A stretch of 64,000 bases of DNA, taken from NCBI GenBank assembly GCA_016946835.1, contig JACVTC010000105.1, positions 227,001-291,000 of the forward strand, in the 5' to 3' direction. Positions 23,705-38,199 of this stretch are shown one piece after another. Position 1 is the first letter of the stretch, and each line of letters opens with the position of its first letter. The position numbers were made by a program, and so were the translations under genes. The DNA is from Neocallimastix lanati (nom. inval.). Its lineage: Eukaryota; Neocallimastigomycota; Neocallimastigomycetes; Neocallimastigales; Neocallimastigaceae. The notes beneath the pieces were generated by a model. That model did no database searches. It worked only from the letters and a program-made list of their open reading frames with translations, and was not told the origin of the DNA.

Positions 23705-24399
23705 CATATATTTTAAATTACTATATTTAATTTTAAATAGTGATGTAAAAGAAGAAGCCCTTATAGAATTAAGAAAATTGCTTATCCCTACAAATAAAAT
23801 GTTAAAACCTGTAACGGATATTAAGCAACCAATCATACAATCTAATCAGATTGATGAACTTGAAGAATATTTAATGAAAGGTGACTTAGATGGTGCTTTA
23901 GAATATTGTAAAGATAATAATTTATGGACACATGCTTTAATTATTTCGAACTTTGTTGGTAAGGATGCTTATAAAGATGTAGTAATTAGTTATACAAAAT
24001 CAGTATTTGGTAATACAATAGATAATGAAGATTCTATGTCAAGACCAAATATTCAATTATTATATAGTTTATTTGCTAAAGGTGAAAAGGAAGTTATAAA
24101 TTCTGTTTTACCAAGCTCTGTTATAAAATCATCTGAAAAATGGAGGACTACATTAGCTACATTATTAGGCTATAATACACCAGAGAGTGTTGATGCTATT
24201 GTTGAATTTGGTGATTCTTTGATGAAATCTGGTAATGTTTTTGCTGCTCATATATGGTAATTTTTTTTTTATTCAAATTTTTTTTTTTTTTTTTTTTTTT
24301 AAAATATATATATATATATAATATATTTATATTAATATAAGCTAATCAATAAATATTTATATATTTATATCTATTTGATTATTTTTATCTATTAATGAA

Positions 24400-24493
<94 letters not shown>

Positions 24494-25684
24494 TTTTTAT
24501 TATTATTATTTATATTATTATATATAATAATAATAAATTAAATAGTTATATACTATCAGGAAAAGATTCAATTTTCACAAGTGTTGATAAGGAAGATGTA
24601 CGTTTAACTTTAATTGGAGTTGATGATAGAATATTTGGTAATTATGCTCTTCGAAATCCATTAGCAGTTCAACTAACAGAATTTTATGAATATGGATTAA
24701 GTTTAAAAAAGAAGGATAGTAATACTGAAAATGGACTTGGTATTCCACATTTCCAAGCTTATAAATTAGCTTATGCATGGTGGTTATCTGATTTAGGTTA
24801 TGTACAAAGAGCTACTGAATATTGTAAAACCATAACAAAAATAGTTCAAAGTTATACTAAGGCTTCACCTTATTTCCATAAACGATTTTTGGAAAGTCTT
24901 CGTGATTTAGAACATCGTTGTAATAGATCATGGCTTGTTGATGAAGATGAAGATGTAAATATTGATGAATGGAATGAGAAGAAAGCAAAATTTGAAGTTG
25001 TTAATGATATCTTCTCTTTACCAAATATCGAAAAATATGAAATGGATTTAATTCCAATAGAATTATTAAAGGAGGAAGAAGAAGAAAAAGAAGAAGAAAA
25101 TGAGGAAAATGAAGTTACAGAAGAAGTAATTAATAAAGATCAAGAATCACCAATAACACCAATAACACCAGCTTCTGATATGATGACGAATCAAAATCAA
25201 AATATGTATGGATATACTGGGTATAGTATAGATAATTCTATGAATAATAATTTAGGTACCATAAATACTACTTCTTATTATTATGATAATAATTATATGG
25301 CTACTACCCAGTCACAAGAATATTCAAAAACTGTTTCAACAGATGTAACTTCAAATATTAATGCACCAGCTACTAGTAATACTCAAACCACTTCTACTGA
25401 AGCAACAAATAATACAAATACTAATAATATGTATGGAGGTTATGATAATATGTATGGCAGTTATTATTCAGGTTATAATAGTACTCCATATTATCCAGAT
25501 CAAAATCAATCTCAACAAGCCACTATAGAAAGTAATCAAGATAATGCTGCTAATACTCAAACTATAAATAATCAAACTACCAATCTCAATAATAATATGA
25601 ATCAAACTATATTAAATTATATTTCAGATGTTCCAGTAATCCCAGTATCTACAACTTCAAATGAATATCAAAATACAATAGAAA

Positions 25685-25733
<49 letters not shown>

Positions 25734-26648
25734 CTTTATGAATAATGACTCAAAAGATAATTATAACAATAATTATGATGATGATGATGTAGAAGATTTA
25801 GGTTTCGGTAACAATTCTAAATTATCTAAAGAGAAAGAAAAGAAAGAAGAAGAAGAAGAAAAGGAAGAAGAAAATGATGAAGCTCCTCCATCACCATCAC
25901 CATCTAAGGGTGAACATGAAAAAGAAAAAAGTAAGTACATATATATATTTATATTTTTAAAGAAAAATTAATTTATCAACGAATTATATATATATATTAA
26001 AAATCAATTATAAATATATATTTAGAAAAAAAATTTTTTTTTTTTTTTAATTGAAGAAATAAATAAATAAAGAAATATATTATAATTATTATTATTATTA
26101 TAATTTCATATTAATAATATATGATGTTGTTCTATTTATTTTAATTATTATAAATAGGTTCTAAAGGTTTTGCTTCAATATTTGGTAATCTTTTTGGTAG
26201 TAAAAATAATAAAAATGAAGGACAAGGTGTTATTAAGGCTAATCTTGGTGAAGAAAAAACAATTTACTATGATCCAGTAAAGAAGAGATGGGTAAATCCA
26301 AATGCTACAGAAGAAGAAGAAAAGAAATTTGCTCCACCACCAAAAGCTAATTCAGCAATCTCTCCATCTTCAACTACTGCTACAACTTCGGCAACTCCAC
26401 AAAGTAACACATCCTCTACTATTCCATCATTAACTGTTAATAATAATACCCTTCTTAATAAATCAGGTAAATCAGATATTGAAAGTCTTTTAAAATCAAG
26501 TAATTCTACTTTTGGTATTTCTAATAAGCGTTCAACAAGTAATATAAAACGTGGAGCTAGAAATCGTTATGTCGATGTTATGGCAAATTCATCTACAAAA
26601 ACTAACAATATGAGTTCTTCTTTCCTTCCTCCACCATCATTTAATTAA
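20287..26648 (+). CDS. SEC16: SEC16, COPII ER-exit-site scaffold protein
   Basis: Four exons inferred: 20287-23438, 23741-24256, 24546-25930 and 26158-26648. All introns are GT...TAG, phases agree, and the product is 1847 residues. Sec16 organises ER exit sites and binds Sec23/24, Sec13/31 and Sar1. Residues 1-620 are Gln/Pro/Asn-rich, with 11 DPNLYYQNEQ-type motifs (about 155-535). About 768-857 holds four GYDTYG-x-PQ repeats. The central conserved domain starts near 898 (NPTQRYIQEGIRSRDPLVYL, then GFGGKIICMFPKAK) and runs through exons 2-3 (EYLMKGDLDGALEYCKDNN, then AAHICYILSG across intron 2, then YKLAYAWWLSDLG) to about 1350. Acidic and Asn-rich linkers follow. Exon 4 has the hallmark C-terminal block KANLGEEKTIYYDPVKKRW and, near the end, RGARNRYVDVM. 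The identification is strong. Confidence 0.93.
21355..21850. repeat. 126-bp tandem repeat inside SEC16 exon 1
   Basis: Three in-frame units of 126 bp (42 codons) start at 21355, 21481 and 21607. A shorter, altered fourth follows. Each encodes one QLPNQMPQPNQMDPNLYYQN unit, so repeat-number variation would keep the frame. Confidence 0.9.
24396..24492. repeat. (AAT)n microsatellite in SEC16 intron 2
   Basis: About 32 AAT units fill the middle of the 289-nt intron 24257-24545. Confidence 0.9.
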
Positions 26649-26984
26649 ATATAATTTAAAAAAAAAAAAAAAAAAATATAGATATATATATATATTATAT
26701 TTATTTAATTTTTAATAAACATTTTATATATATTAAATAATCATAATATAATTACAAATATATAAAAAACTAAAAAAAAAAAAAAAAAAAAAGAAAAAAA
26801 GAAAAAAAGAAAATTACTTATATCCTATTTAATTGTAAACTTTATATATAATATATATATAATATATATAATTCTGTATTTTTTTTTTTTTTTTTTTTTT
26901 TATTATTATTTTATTAAATTTAAATACATATATATATTATCAACGGATATAATAATATAATATAATCTTTAAGTTTATAAAGAA

Positions 26985-27016
<32 letters not shown>

Positions 27017-27680
27017 CAAAAAAAAAAAAATAGAAAAAAATAGATAAAATAAAAATGGAATAATAAAACAAAACAAAACAAAACAAAACAAAAAAAAAAA
27101 AAAAAAAAAAAAATATTCATAAATAAAATAAAAATTTTAATATATTAAATAGAATTTATAAATAAATAAATAATACTAATACTAAAGAAAAATAAATAAG
27201 TTATAAACATAATAAATTATTAAAAATGAAAACTAATAAATATAAAAATAAAGTAATAAAATATTAATTAAATCCTGATTAAATATTATACAATAAAATA
27301 ATAAAAAATTTGAAAAAAAAAAAAAAAAATTAATAACATATATATAATAAATAAATAAATAAATAAATAAATAAATTTTAATAATAATAAATTGTATTAA
27401 AATTAAAATTGAATATTTTTTTTTTTTAATCATCCTTATTATTTAAATAATTTTAGTCCCTTAATAAAAAAAAAAAAAAAAAGATCTATTAATCTATCAA
27501 TTTAAAAATATTAAAGTCGATATTTTATTTTAATTTTAATTTTTCATTAGTAATGGTATTTCTTAAAATTATGTTAAATATTTATTATGACAGACTAATT
27601 ATTTTTATTTTTATTTTATTTATTTGTATTTTTTTTTTCATTTAATTTTTATTAATACTTCTTTAGTATATTTCACGGTT
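26649..27680. other. AT-rich intergenic DNA
   Basis: No gene seen. Poly(A)/(T) runs and an AAAT array near 27348-27376. The short minus-strand frames here are composition artefacts. Confidence 0.6.
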
Positions 27681-27684
27681 TATT

Positions 27685-28258
27685 TTATTTTATTCAATCT
27701 GTACTTTATATATATTCATATTCTTCTATTTATTTTATTTTCTTTTACTCAATCTGTACTTCATATTTATATTTCTACTATTTATTTTATTTTATTTTAT
27801 TCAATCTGTACTTTATATTCATATATTCATATTCTATTATTTATTTTATTTTATTTTATTCAATCTGTACTTTATAGTCATATATTCATATTCTACTATT
27901 TGTTTTATTTTATTTTATTTTATTTTATTCAATCTGTACTTTATATATATTCATATTCTACTATTTATTTTATTTTATTTTACTCAATCTGTACTTCATA
28001 TTTATATTTCTACTATTTATTTTATTTTATTTTATTCAATCTGTACTTTATATATATTCATATTCTACTATTTATTTTATTTTATTTTATTCAATTTGTA
28101 CTTTATATTCATATATTCATATTCTACTATTTATTTTATTTTATTTTATTCAATTTGTACTTTATATTTATATTTCTACTATTTATTTTATTTTATTTTA
28201 TTCAATCGGTACTTTATATATATTCATATTCTACTATTTATTTTATTTTATTTTATTT
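27685..28258. repeat. Minisatellite, about 55-bp unit, ten copies
   Basis: Ten repeats of TTCAATCTGTACTTTATA, then a CATATTC-CTACT segment and TTTATTTTA tracts. CAATCTGTAC or a close variant recurs near 27695, 27749, 27803, 27861, 27930, 27984, 28037, 28092, 28151 and 28203. The 215-codon frame across it is only repeat translation. Confidence 0.9.
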
Positions 28259-28264
28259 TATGTA

Positions 28265-29560
28265 TATTTAAGCAACATACTTATTTTAATGCACCTCTCG
28301 ATAAAGATATTTACACTACAATTCCTAAAGTTAATTATAAACTTTGGGAAGAGATACTGGAAATTTAACAAAGCCTTAAATGGTCTTCAATAAATCAGGT
28401 AGACAGTAGTATGAAACGATAAAAATATATTTTTTGATTAATATTTTTTTTAAACAAATAAAAACTGAACAATGCATATTCAAACAAATAGTACATAATA
28501 AAACCAAATGTATCATTAGACACCTCATTGATGATATTATTATTACTGAAGAAACAAAATACATCAAAGATGCAATAACAAAAAATTAAAAGAAAATTCA
28601 AAATATCAAATTGAAGACCAATCGAATATATTTTAAGAATTAAAAAAAAAAAAAAAAAAAAATAATAATAATAATAAATAAATAATTTCTCAGAAATGTT
28701 TTATTGAAAATATACTAGATAAATTCAGCATAAACAATATACTCGAAAAAGAAATAATACCTTCTAGAGGAGACAACGACATATCTAAAAATTAAAAAAG
28801 AAAAAAAAAAAACCTTTTGATAAAACAATATACAAAAGTGCAATTGGATCTCTGATTTATATATCAAAATGTAAAAGACCAGAAATTTCATTTGCCATAA
28901 ATAACGCTTCCAAGGAAAAGCAAACAATCAACAATTTCAGACTGGAACAAAAGTAATAAATATTTTAAAGATATACAAATAATACAAAAGATTATAAAAT
29001 TAAATATGATGAAAAAGGGGAGTTAATTGCATACACGAACTTAGATTTCGCAGATGATAGGACCGATAAAAAAAATAGAAAAAAAGTCTTATACTCTGGA
29101 TATTTAAAAAGCAATCATGTGTTTCTACTTTTACCTCTGAATCTGAATATATAAAATACTTCAGAAAGTGTCAATAAAAAAAAAAAAAATGCCATGGTTA
29201 AGGAACATTATAAAAGAAAAATTAAATAAGAAATTAAATACAACGATATTTACTGATAATCGAGCAAAAAAAAACATAATGGAAAATGGTGAAATTAATA
29301 CAAAATTAAAGCATATAGATGTCAGATACCATTTCAATAGAGATAGTATATTAAAGAAAAGAATAAATTTAAAAAATATGTAGATATGAAAAATGTGCTT
29401 GCTGACATATTTCAAATAGCAAAAAAAAAAAATACTAAAATTTACAAATAATATATTTTTATAAAAATCTCATTTGAGGAGAGTGATAACTTTGTACTTA
29501 TATATTAAAGTGTATTTTATATTTATATTATATATAAACTAGTTAATACATTTATTTTAC
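28265..29560 (+). mobile_element. Ty1/copia LTR retrotransposon fossil, 3' part
   Basis: Pieces of a copia-type pol are recognisable in order: a reverse transcriptase part near 28290-28560 and an RNase H part near 28840-29430. A purine-rich tract (29476-29483) is followed directly by TGATAAC, which fits the start of a 3' LTR whose end is unclear. The gag, protease and integrase parts and the 5' LTR are not seen. It is broken many times and looks old. The minisatellite abuts its left edge. Confidence 0.8.
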
Positions 29561-31999
<2,439 letters not shown>

Positions 32000-33280
32000 T
32001 TAATAATTAGAATAATTAAAGGTGTACATATTTCCATTTTTATTATAATAATTATTAGTATTAAAAGTACTGTCACTTGTTGGACTATTGGATGTTTTTG
32101 AGAGAGTACCATTCGAACTATGGACTTCTTTTTTTGAAAGAGTGTTATATCCATTAAAATCATTGTTAAATAAGTTTGTATTATTATTAAATAAAGATCC
32201 ATTACCTCCACTATTAAGTTTAAAACTTGGATTAAATCCTTCCTTTTTGAAAGAAGTTTTACTTAAATTATTGAGAAAAGTACTTGAATCTGATTTTATA
32301 AAAGTGGCATTGTGAGTACTACGATTATTTGTATAATTGGTGTAATTACTGTTATTACCAGAACCAATGTTAGAATCAAAGAATTTAAAAACATTTCTTC
32401 TTAAATCATTACGATAACTTTTTTCCATATCAGATTGCTCATATGGGAAATTAACCAAATTAAAGGCACTTATAATGACAATAATTGATAAAATATCCCA
32501 AAAGAAATCAAATCCTGGTTTTTCTTCAAATTTAATAATAAACGGATATATAATTGTTTTAGCTAAAGCGATAATAAATAACTCAATAATACCTTGGCCC
32601 ACTAAATTATTTAATTTTTCATTCTTAGTATTTAATTCTTTTAAATGCATAATGGATTTAAAGATAATAATACATATAGACGCCATTGAAAAGATAGAAT
32701 CACAAAGGTCAGAAAGCATAACCCTTCTGGACCATGGTGAACCATTGGCAAGAGCGCATCCATCAGCATTTCTTGATTCTCTAAAGTTTATCAAATTGTT
32801 GAAATAACAATAACAATAAGTTAAACTTAATAATACAGCTAGGGTAATTATTGATAAAGAAACTCTTTTTGGTAAATAAATATTCGATATGATAGCTAAA
32901 CGATACGCTTGAAGCCAAGAGATTGGTGCCCAATTTAAAGTTGCAGTGAATATAAATATATGATAAAATGGTGTACAATTTTTAGCATGGTAAATGTAAT
33001 TCCAGATATCATTTGTATTATTAGAAAATGCAAATAAAGCGGCAGTTAAAGGGAATAAAAAGTTGAAATTTTTATGTCTAACCAAACCCCTTAAGCATAA
33101 GAAAGAATATTTTCCATATATATACCAACTAAGAATAATGATAATAAGTGAAAATCTTGAAGCCATTGAAATTAAATCATTTTCATTATTAGTACTAGAC
33201 GTATTAATACTAGATGTATCAATACTATCACGTTTAACATATGAATCAAACACAGTTTCACTAGAAGTATTAACGAACAT
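32000..33280 (-). CDS. Seven-transmembrane protein, function unknown
   Basis: 426 residues, single exon. Residues 1-40 are hydrophilic and Ser/Thr-rich. Seven hydrophobic segments lie at about 43-58, 73-87, 105-120, 140-160, 192-212, 229-249 and 258-278. The layout fits a receptor-like or fungal seven-helix membrane protein. The conserved-looking SWLQAYRLAIISNIYLPKR after helix 3 and the Cys/Gly/Asn-rich loop NADGCALANGSPWSRR before helix 5 could be family landmarks. Residues 285-426 form a Ser/Asn-rich, probably cytosolic tail. No standard GPCR motif (DRY, NPxxY) is evident, so neither ligand nor G-protein coupling is claimed. The start is the first ATG in the frame. It stands alone between long A/T spacers. 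Confidence 0.75.
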   Translation of the reverse strand: MFVNTSSETVFDSYVKRDSIDTSSINTSSTNNENDLISMASRFSLIIIILSWYIYGKYSFLCLRGLVRHKNFNFLFPLTAALFAFSNNTNDIWNYIYHAKNCTPFYHIFIFTATLNWAPISWLQAYRLAIISNIYLPKRVSLSIITLAVLLSLTYCYCYFNNLINFRESRNADGCALANGSPWSRRVMLSDLCDSIFSMASICIIIFKSIMHLKELNTKNEKLNNLVGQGIIELFIIALAKTIIYPFIIKFEEKPGFDFFWDILSIIVIISAFNLVNFPYEQSDMEKSYRNDLRRNVFKFFDSNIGSGNNSNYTNYTNNRSTHNATFIKSDSSTFLNNLSKTSFKKEGFNPSFKLNSGGNGSLFNNNTNLFNNDFNGYNTLSKKEVHSSNGTLSKTSNSPTSDSTFNTNNYYNKNGNMYTFNYSNY

Positions 33281-34984
33281 TCTATTTTACTTATTTCAAT
33301 AGAGATTATATTTAAATTTAAAATATCAAAATCAACAAAATAAAAAATTATTCTGTATATACTTATAAATTAATAAGTTATATTAACTTTTATTAATATA
33401 ATATTTTATATTATTTCCTTAAATTATTTTTATACTATTACTACTATTATTATTATTATTATTATTTATTTTTTTTTTACTCTTTGTTTATTTATTTATT
33501 TATTTTTTATATTTTTAATATTATTTATTATAAAAAAAATATTTATAAATATTTTATTTATAATAACCTTTATTCTTTTTAATGAATTAAAAATATCAAT
33601 ATATATTTAGTAGTTTTGTTTTCTTAAATATATACAGTATTATTTTCTTATATACAACTACAAATAAAAAAAAAATAATAAAAAATAATAAAAAAAAAAA
33701 AAAAAAAAAAAAGAAAAACTTTTCAATCTATTTATACTGAAAAGAAATATTATTCTTTTCTCATTAAAAAATACTTATCTATCATATCAGTTTATTAATT
33801 ATTAAATTATTATACAATTAATTTATTTCTTTATTAACTATTTTTTTTAAATCATATTAATAATATTAATTATTTTTTTAATTTTTTATTTATTTAATTT
33901 TTTTTTTTTTTTTTAATACATTTTTGATTTTGTACTCTTTTTTTTTTTTTTTTTTTATGAAGTTATTTGAAATTGAGATAATTAAAAATTTAAAAAAATA
34001 AAAATTAAAAAAAAAAAAAACAAAAGAAAATTAAAGTTTTAAAAATTATGAAAGGTACAAATATATTAAAAAATGAATTTGATATATATATCACAGTATA
34101 TAGTATTATATTAAAAAGTTTATATATTACGAAATATATAATTAAATAATTATTGAAAATTAAATTTTTAGATATGCTTAAATTTGAATATTGATTATAT
34201 TTAATTTTATGTATAATAATTACTTTTTCTAATAAATAGTTATTAAAGCTAATTTAACTTTTTGATATTTTCGAGCTAGTTGGATTTTTTTATTTTTTTT
34301 TTTATTCATAGCCTTAATAGTGAATATATGAATATATAAATCATATTATAAAATATGTAATATAATATAAATTTATAATCAAATATTATTAATTTAGGTA
34401 AATATCGTTTCTAATATTATTTATTTCTAATTTATTATTTACTTTTAAATTTTAAATTAATATTTACTTATTATTTACTTATAAATTTTAAATTAATATT
34501 TATTAATACATATTAAAGAATATAGATACTTTACCTATTTAATAATTAAAATGTATATCATCTTCAAAATTAGTAATCACTTCATCGAAAATAAAAATTT
34601 GAATATTTAATAATTAAAATGTATATCATCTTCAAAATTAGTAATTATTTTATTAAAAATAAAAATTTGAATAAGATATATATAATATATAGAATATATA
34701 AATTATTAATAATTTTAAATTATTTTTTTTTGTTATAGATTTTTTTTTGATTTTAATTATTTATGTAATGATTTAATATATTTAATAAATTATATTTTAT
34801 TATTTAATTATTTAATTATTTACTTATTTATATATTTAAATAAATATATTATTAAAAATATAAATTATGCATTTTATGAATACATTACAAAGAATTACAA
34901 AGAATTAAAAATATATACTATATATTAAACAAAGAAAAGAATATATATTGTAATTGTTAATATATAATTATATCATTATACATT

Positions 34985-35165
34985 AATATCACCACTTTTG
35001 GTGAATACGAATATTTCTTTGTTAAACATTTTAAAGGTATAATAATCCAATGACCAATACTAAAATAACAGTTATTTAGAATCTTCATTATGGATATAGT
35101 ATTAAAGGCTCCATTATCATTTAAATTATTATCATCGAGTAAGAAGAAGAGAAATGAATATTAAT
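34985..35165 (-). pseudogene. Possible coding remnant, unrecognised
   Basis: A minus-strand frame of about 65 codons without ATG start support, with a mixed composition unlike the surroundings: DDNNLNDNGAFNTISIMKIL, then CYFSIGHWIIIPLKCLTKK. No family recognised. It may be the relic of a gene or mobile element. Confidence 0.25.
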
Positions 35166-35230
35166 AGTTTTTAAAAAACTTTAGATATTATTTAAAATAG
35201 ATATAATTTAATATAAATATTGAATATTTA

Positions 35231-35272
<42 letters not shown>

Positions 35273-36077
35273 TAATTGTTGTTATTACTCAAACTTTATT
35301 AAATAATAAAGTAAATAAAATAACAAAAAAAGTTTATATAAAATTTTTAGTATATTTAATTATATACTTTATTTGGTATTATTTGATATTTTTTAAAAAT
35401 AATTACAATAGTTTTGTAACTAACAATTTTAATTTGTATTATTTACTTATATAAATATTTATTTATTTTTAATTTATTTGTGTACAAAGAAAATAGTTTA
35501 TTTCATTAGAAATTTTAATTTATTTAATAAATTATAATATTAGTAATAATAATTATGGGCTAAACTTTTTTGGTCATTTTTTCTCAATATATATAAATAA
35601 TAAAATTAATGTCATATAATAATAATTCAATAATTCTACTATTTTAATTATTTTTTTTTATATATTTTTCTGAATTTATTTATACAACTTTATTTTTGAG
35701 CTTTATTATTTTACATAAACTATTTAAAATAATTATTATGTTCCATTTGTACAAATAATATTTATTTTTTTTTTACTAATTTTATGTTTTTTTTTTTAAT
35801 AAAAATATTCATTTAATAAATAAATGAATAAATAAATAAAGTTTAAAGTTTACAATAATTCAACTATAATATATAATATATATTAATATTTTTTGACCTA
35901 TTAAATTTATGCAATTCAAAATCAAATAAAAAGAAAAAATTATATAAAAGGTTCATAGTTTTATATTTCTATTTCAATTTTTTTAAAGTAAAACAAATAT
36001 TGGGAAATGTAACGAATAATAATAATGATAATGGTAATAATAGAAATAAATTAATTAAATAAAGTAACATATAAAAT

Positions 36078-36110
<33 letters not shown>

Positions 36111-36954
36111 TTTATTGGTTTCTTCTTAAACTATAGAATATTAATAAATATAAATATTTGAAAATTTTTATATGATTAATTAATTGGAACTATGTGTTAT
36201 CAATTATAATTCCATTATATGGATGCTTTATTTGTACTTTAATTTTATTGTAATTTATTTGATTCAAAATAATAAAACTTTAATTAATATTAAATATTAT
36301 TGAGACAAGTCAAATGAATTAAGATATATATTAAATTATTATTTAGTATTTTTATTTATCAAATTAGATTTTATTTAAGTAGTCTAATTTAAATTATTAA
36401 TTATGTGATATACAAAATTTAATAAATAATAAAAAATAAAAAAAAATTAATTTAATTTATTATTTTGTATCTATTTTTTAGTATATATTAGAGATTATAA
36501 TTTTAGGAATTCTCCAATTATTTTTTAATGGATACCATAAAGGATAATTTATTATTTCTTTAACAACGTTTCACTAAAATATAATAAACATTAATTATGA
36601 TTATTAAAATAAAACATTTAAATAATATTTATTTTCAAATCTTGAATATATATTAAATATTTTTAACTCTTTTATTATATATATATTAAGTTATGAATAT
36701 TTCAGTATAAATATCGTATAAACACCATATTTAAGTATTTACTATTTACTAAATTAATTTGATTATTATTAAAAATCATATTATTTAATTATTTATTATT
36801 TCTTATATTGAAACTTTCTTTTATCATAAATTACACCGATATTTATTATTTGTGTTTTAATAAATAATATCATTAAATAAAAAATTCCAAAAATCAGAAA
36901 AAAAAAATAAAAATTAAATAAATAATGGTTTTTTAATTGTTTCACATTCTTTTC

Positions 36955-37122
36955 TTTCAAAGTAACATATTTAATTTCTTAAAACGAAAACTCTATTATT
37001 GGAAAACGAAGAAAAAATGTTTTATCAATTTCTTATTATTTATCATTTTTATTTCAATTAGTAGTTCATTATATTTTTATCCCTCTTTATGATGGTTTCA
37101 CTTAAAAAGATACAAAATATAA
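36955..37122 (+). pseudogene. Possible signal-anchor membrane protein remnant
   Basis: The frame reads FNFLKRKLYYWKTKKKCFIN, then a hydrophobic run FLLFIIFISISSSLYFYPSL, a TGA, and WFHLKRYKI. A basic stretch followed by one membrane segment looks like the N-terminus of a type II membrane protein. There is no usable start and nothing recognisable follows. Confidence 0.28.
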
Positions 37123-38199
37123 AAAAAAAATATTGGAGATAATACTCTTTTAATATTCTATTAAAATTTTTTAATATTCTTTTAATAGAAAATAAAAAAT
37201 TACATTTATTTTATTTTATACAATTATAGAAATTTATTTTATTTAAAAATAAATTTATCATTTAATAAGCTTTTATAATTATTTTGTTTTTTAAAAAAAT
37301 AAATAAATAAATAAAGTTTTAATAAAACAAATAAAAACTAATATTATTACTTTATTTTAATGTATCATTAATATATGATATATATTAAAAATGATTGGCA
37401 AAGACATCTTAATTAATATTTTTTAATATAAATACTTTTAAATTTTTAGGAAACATTTTTGAATATAATATTTAAATTTATATCACGATTTATTATACTT
37501 ATTTAAATTTAATAAATTTTAAATTTTGTTACTAATTAATAATAACAATGGATATAATAAATATTATAATAATAATAAATAATTAGTATTAAATATTAAT
37601 AAATAATTAGTATTAAATATTAAGTATAAAGAATAATTTATGCCAATAAATATTATTTAATATTAAAAAGAAGTATTAATAATAATTAAGGATTTTAATA
37701 ATACATTAAATATTATAATATTTATAATAATTATTTTAATAGAAAAATTGAATAATTTAGGATATATATATATTATATAATACCAAACAGTCTAATTATT
37801 ATAATTTAGTAATGTTCAAACTAGATTATTAACTTCATTTTTCATTAGAAGTACTAATAATATCAATCTCATTTATATATTAGTAAATGTAATTAGGTGT
37901 GCATTTTATTAAAATTCTTTTTCAAACGTTATATCAAAAAAAAAATTATTCTTTTACGTATTTTTATTTTTTTAAAAAAAATATTTAAAAGTATATCTTT
38001 TTATATATAATTATATATGTATGCATGCTCTGAATTCTAAATAATATACATTTTAGTAATTGCAAAAAATAAAAAAATAATAAAAAAAAAATAATAAAAA
38101 AAAAAAATAATAATAATAATAATAATAAAAATTAAAAAAATATAATAATAATAACAATAATAATAATATTATTAAAAAATATTATAAATAAGAATTCAT

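Larger units (their letters stand above)
33281..38199. other. Long AT-rich intergenic region
   Basis: No complete gene in nearly 5 kb. Poly(T)/(A) runs occur near 35239 and 36080. A 66-bp direct repeat (TTTAATAATTAAAATGTATA...) lies at about 34539-34672. Two slightly richer islands are listed separately (34985-35165 and 36955-37122). Confidence 0.6.

Noticed and set aside
27624-28271. 215-codon plus-strand frame rich in Phe, Tyr, Ile and Leu
   Set aside because: It is the translation of the 55-bp minisatellite and A/T flank, not a protein.
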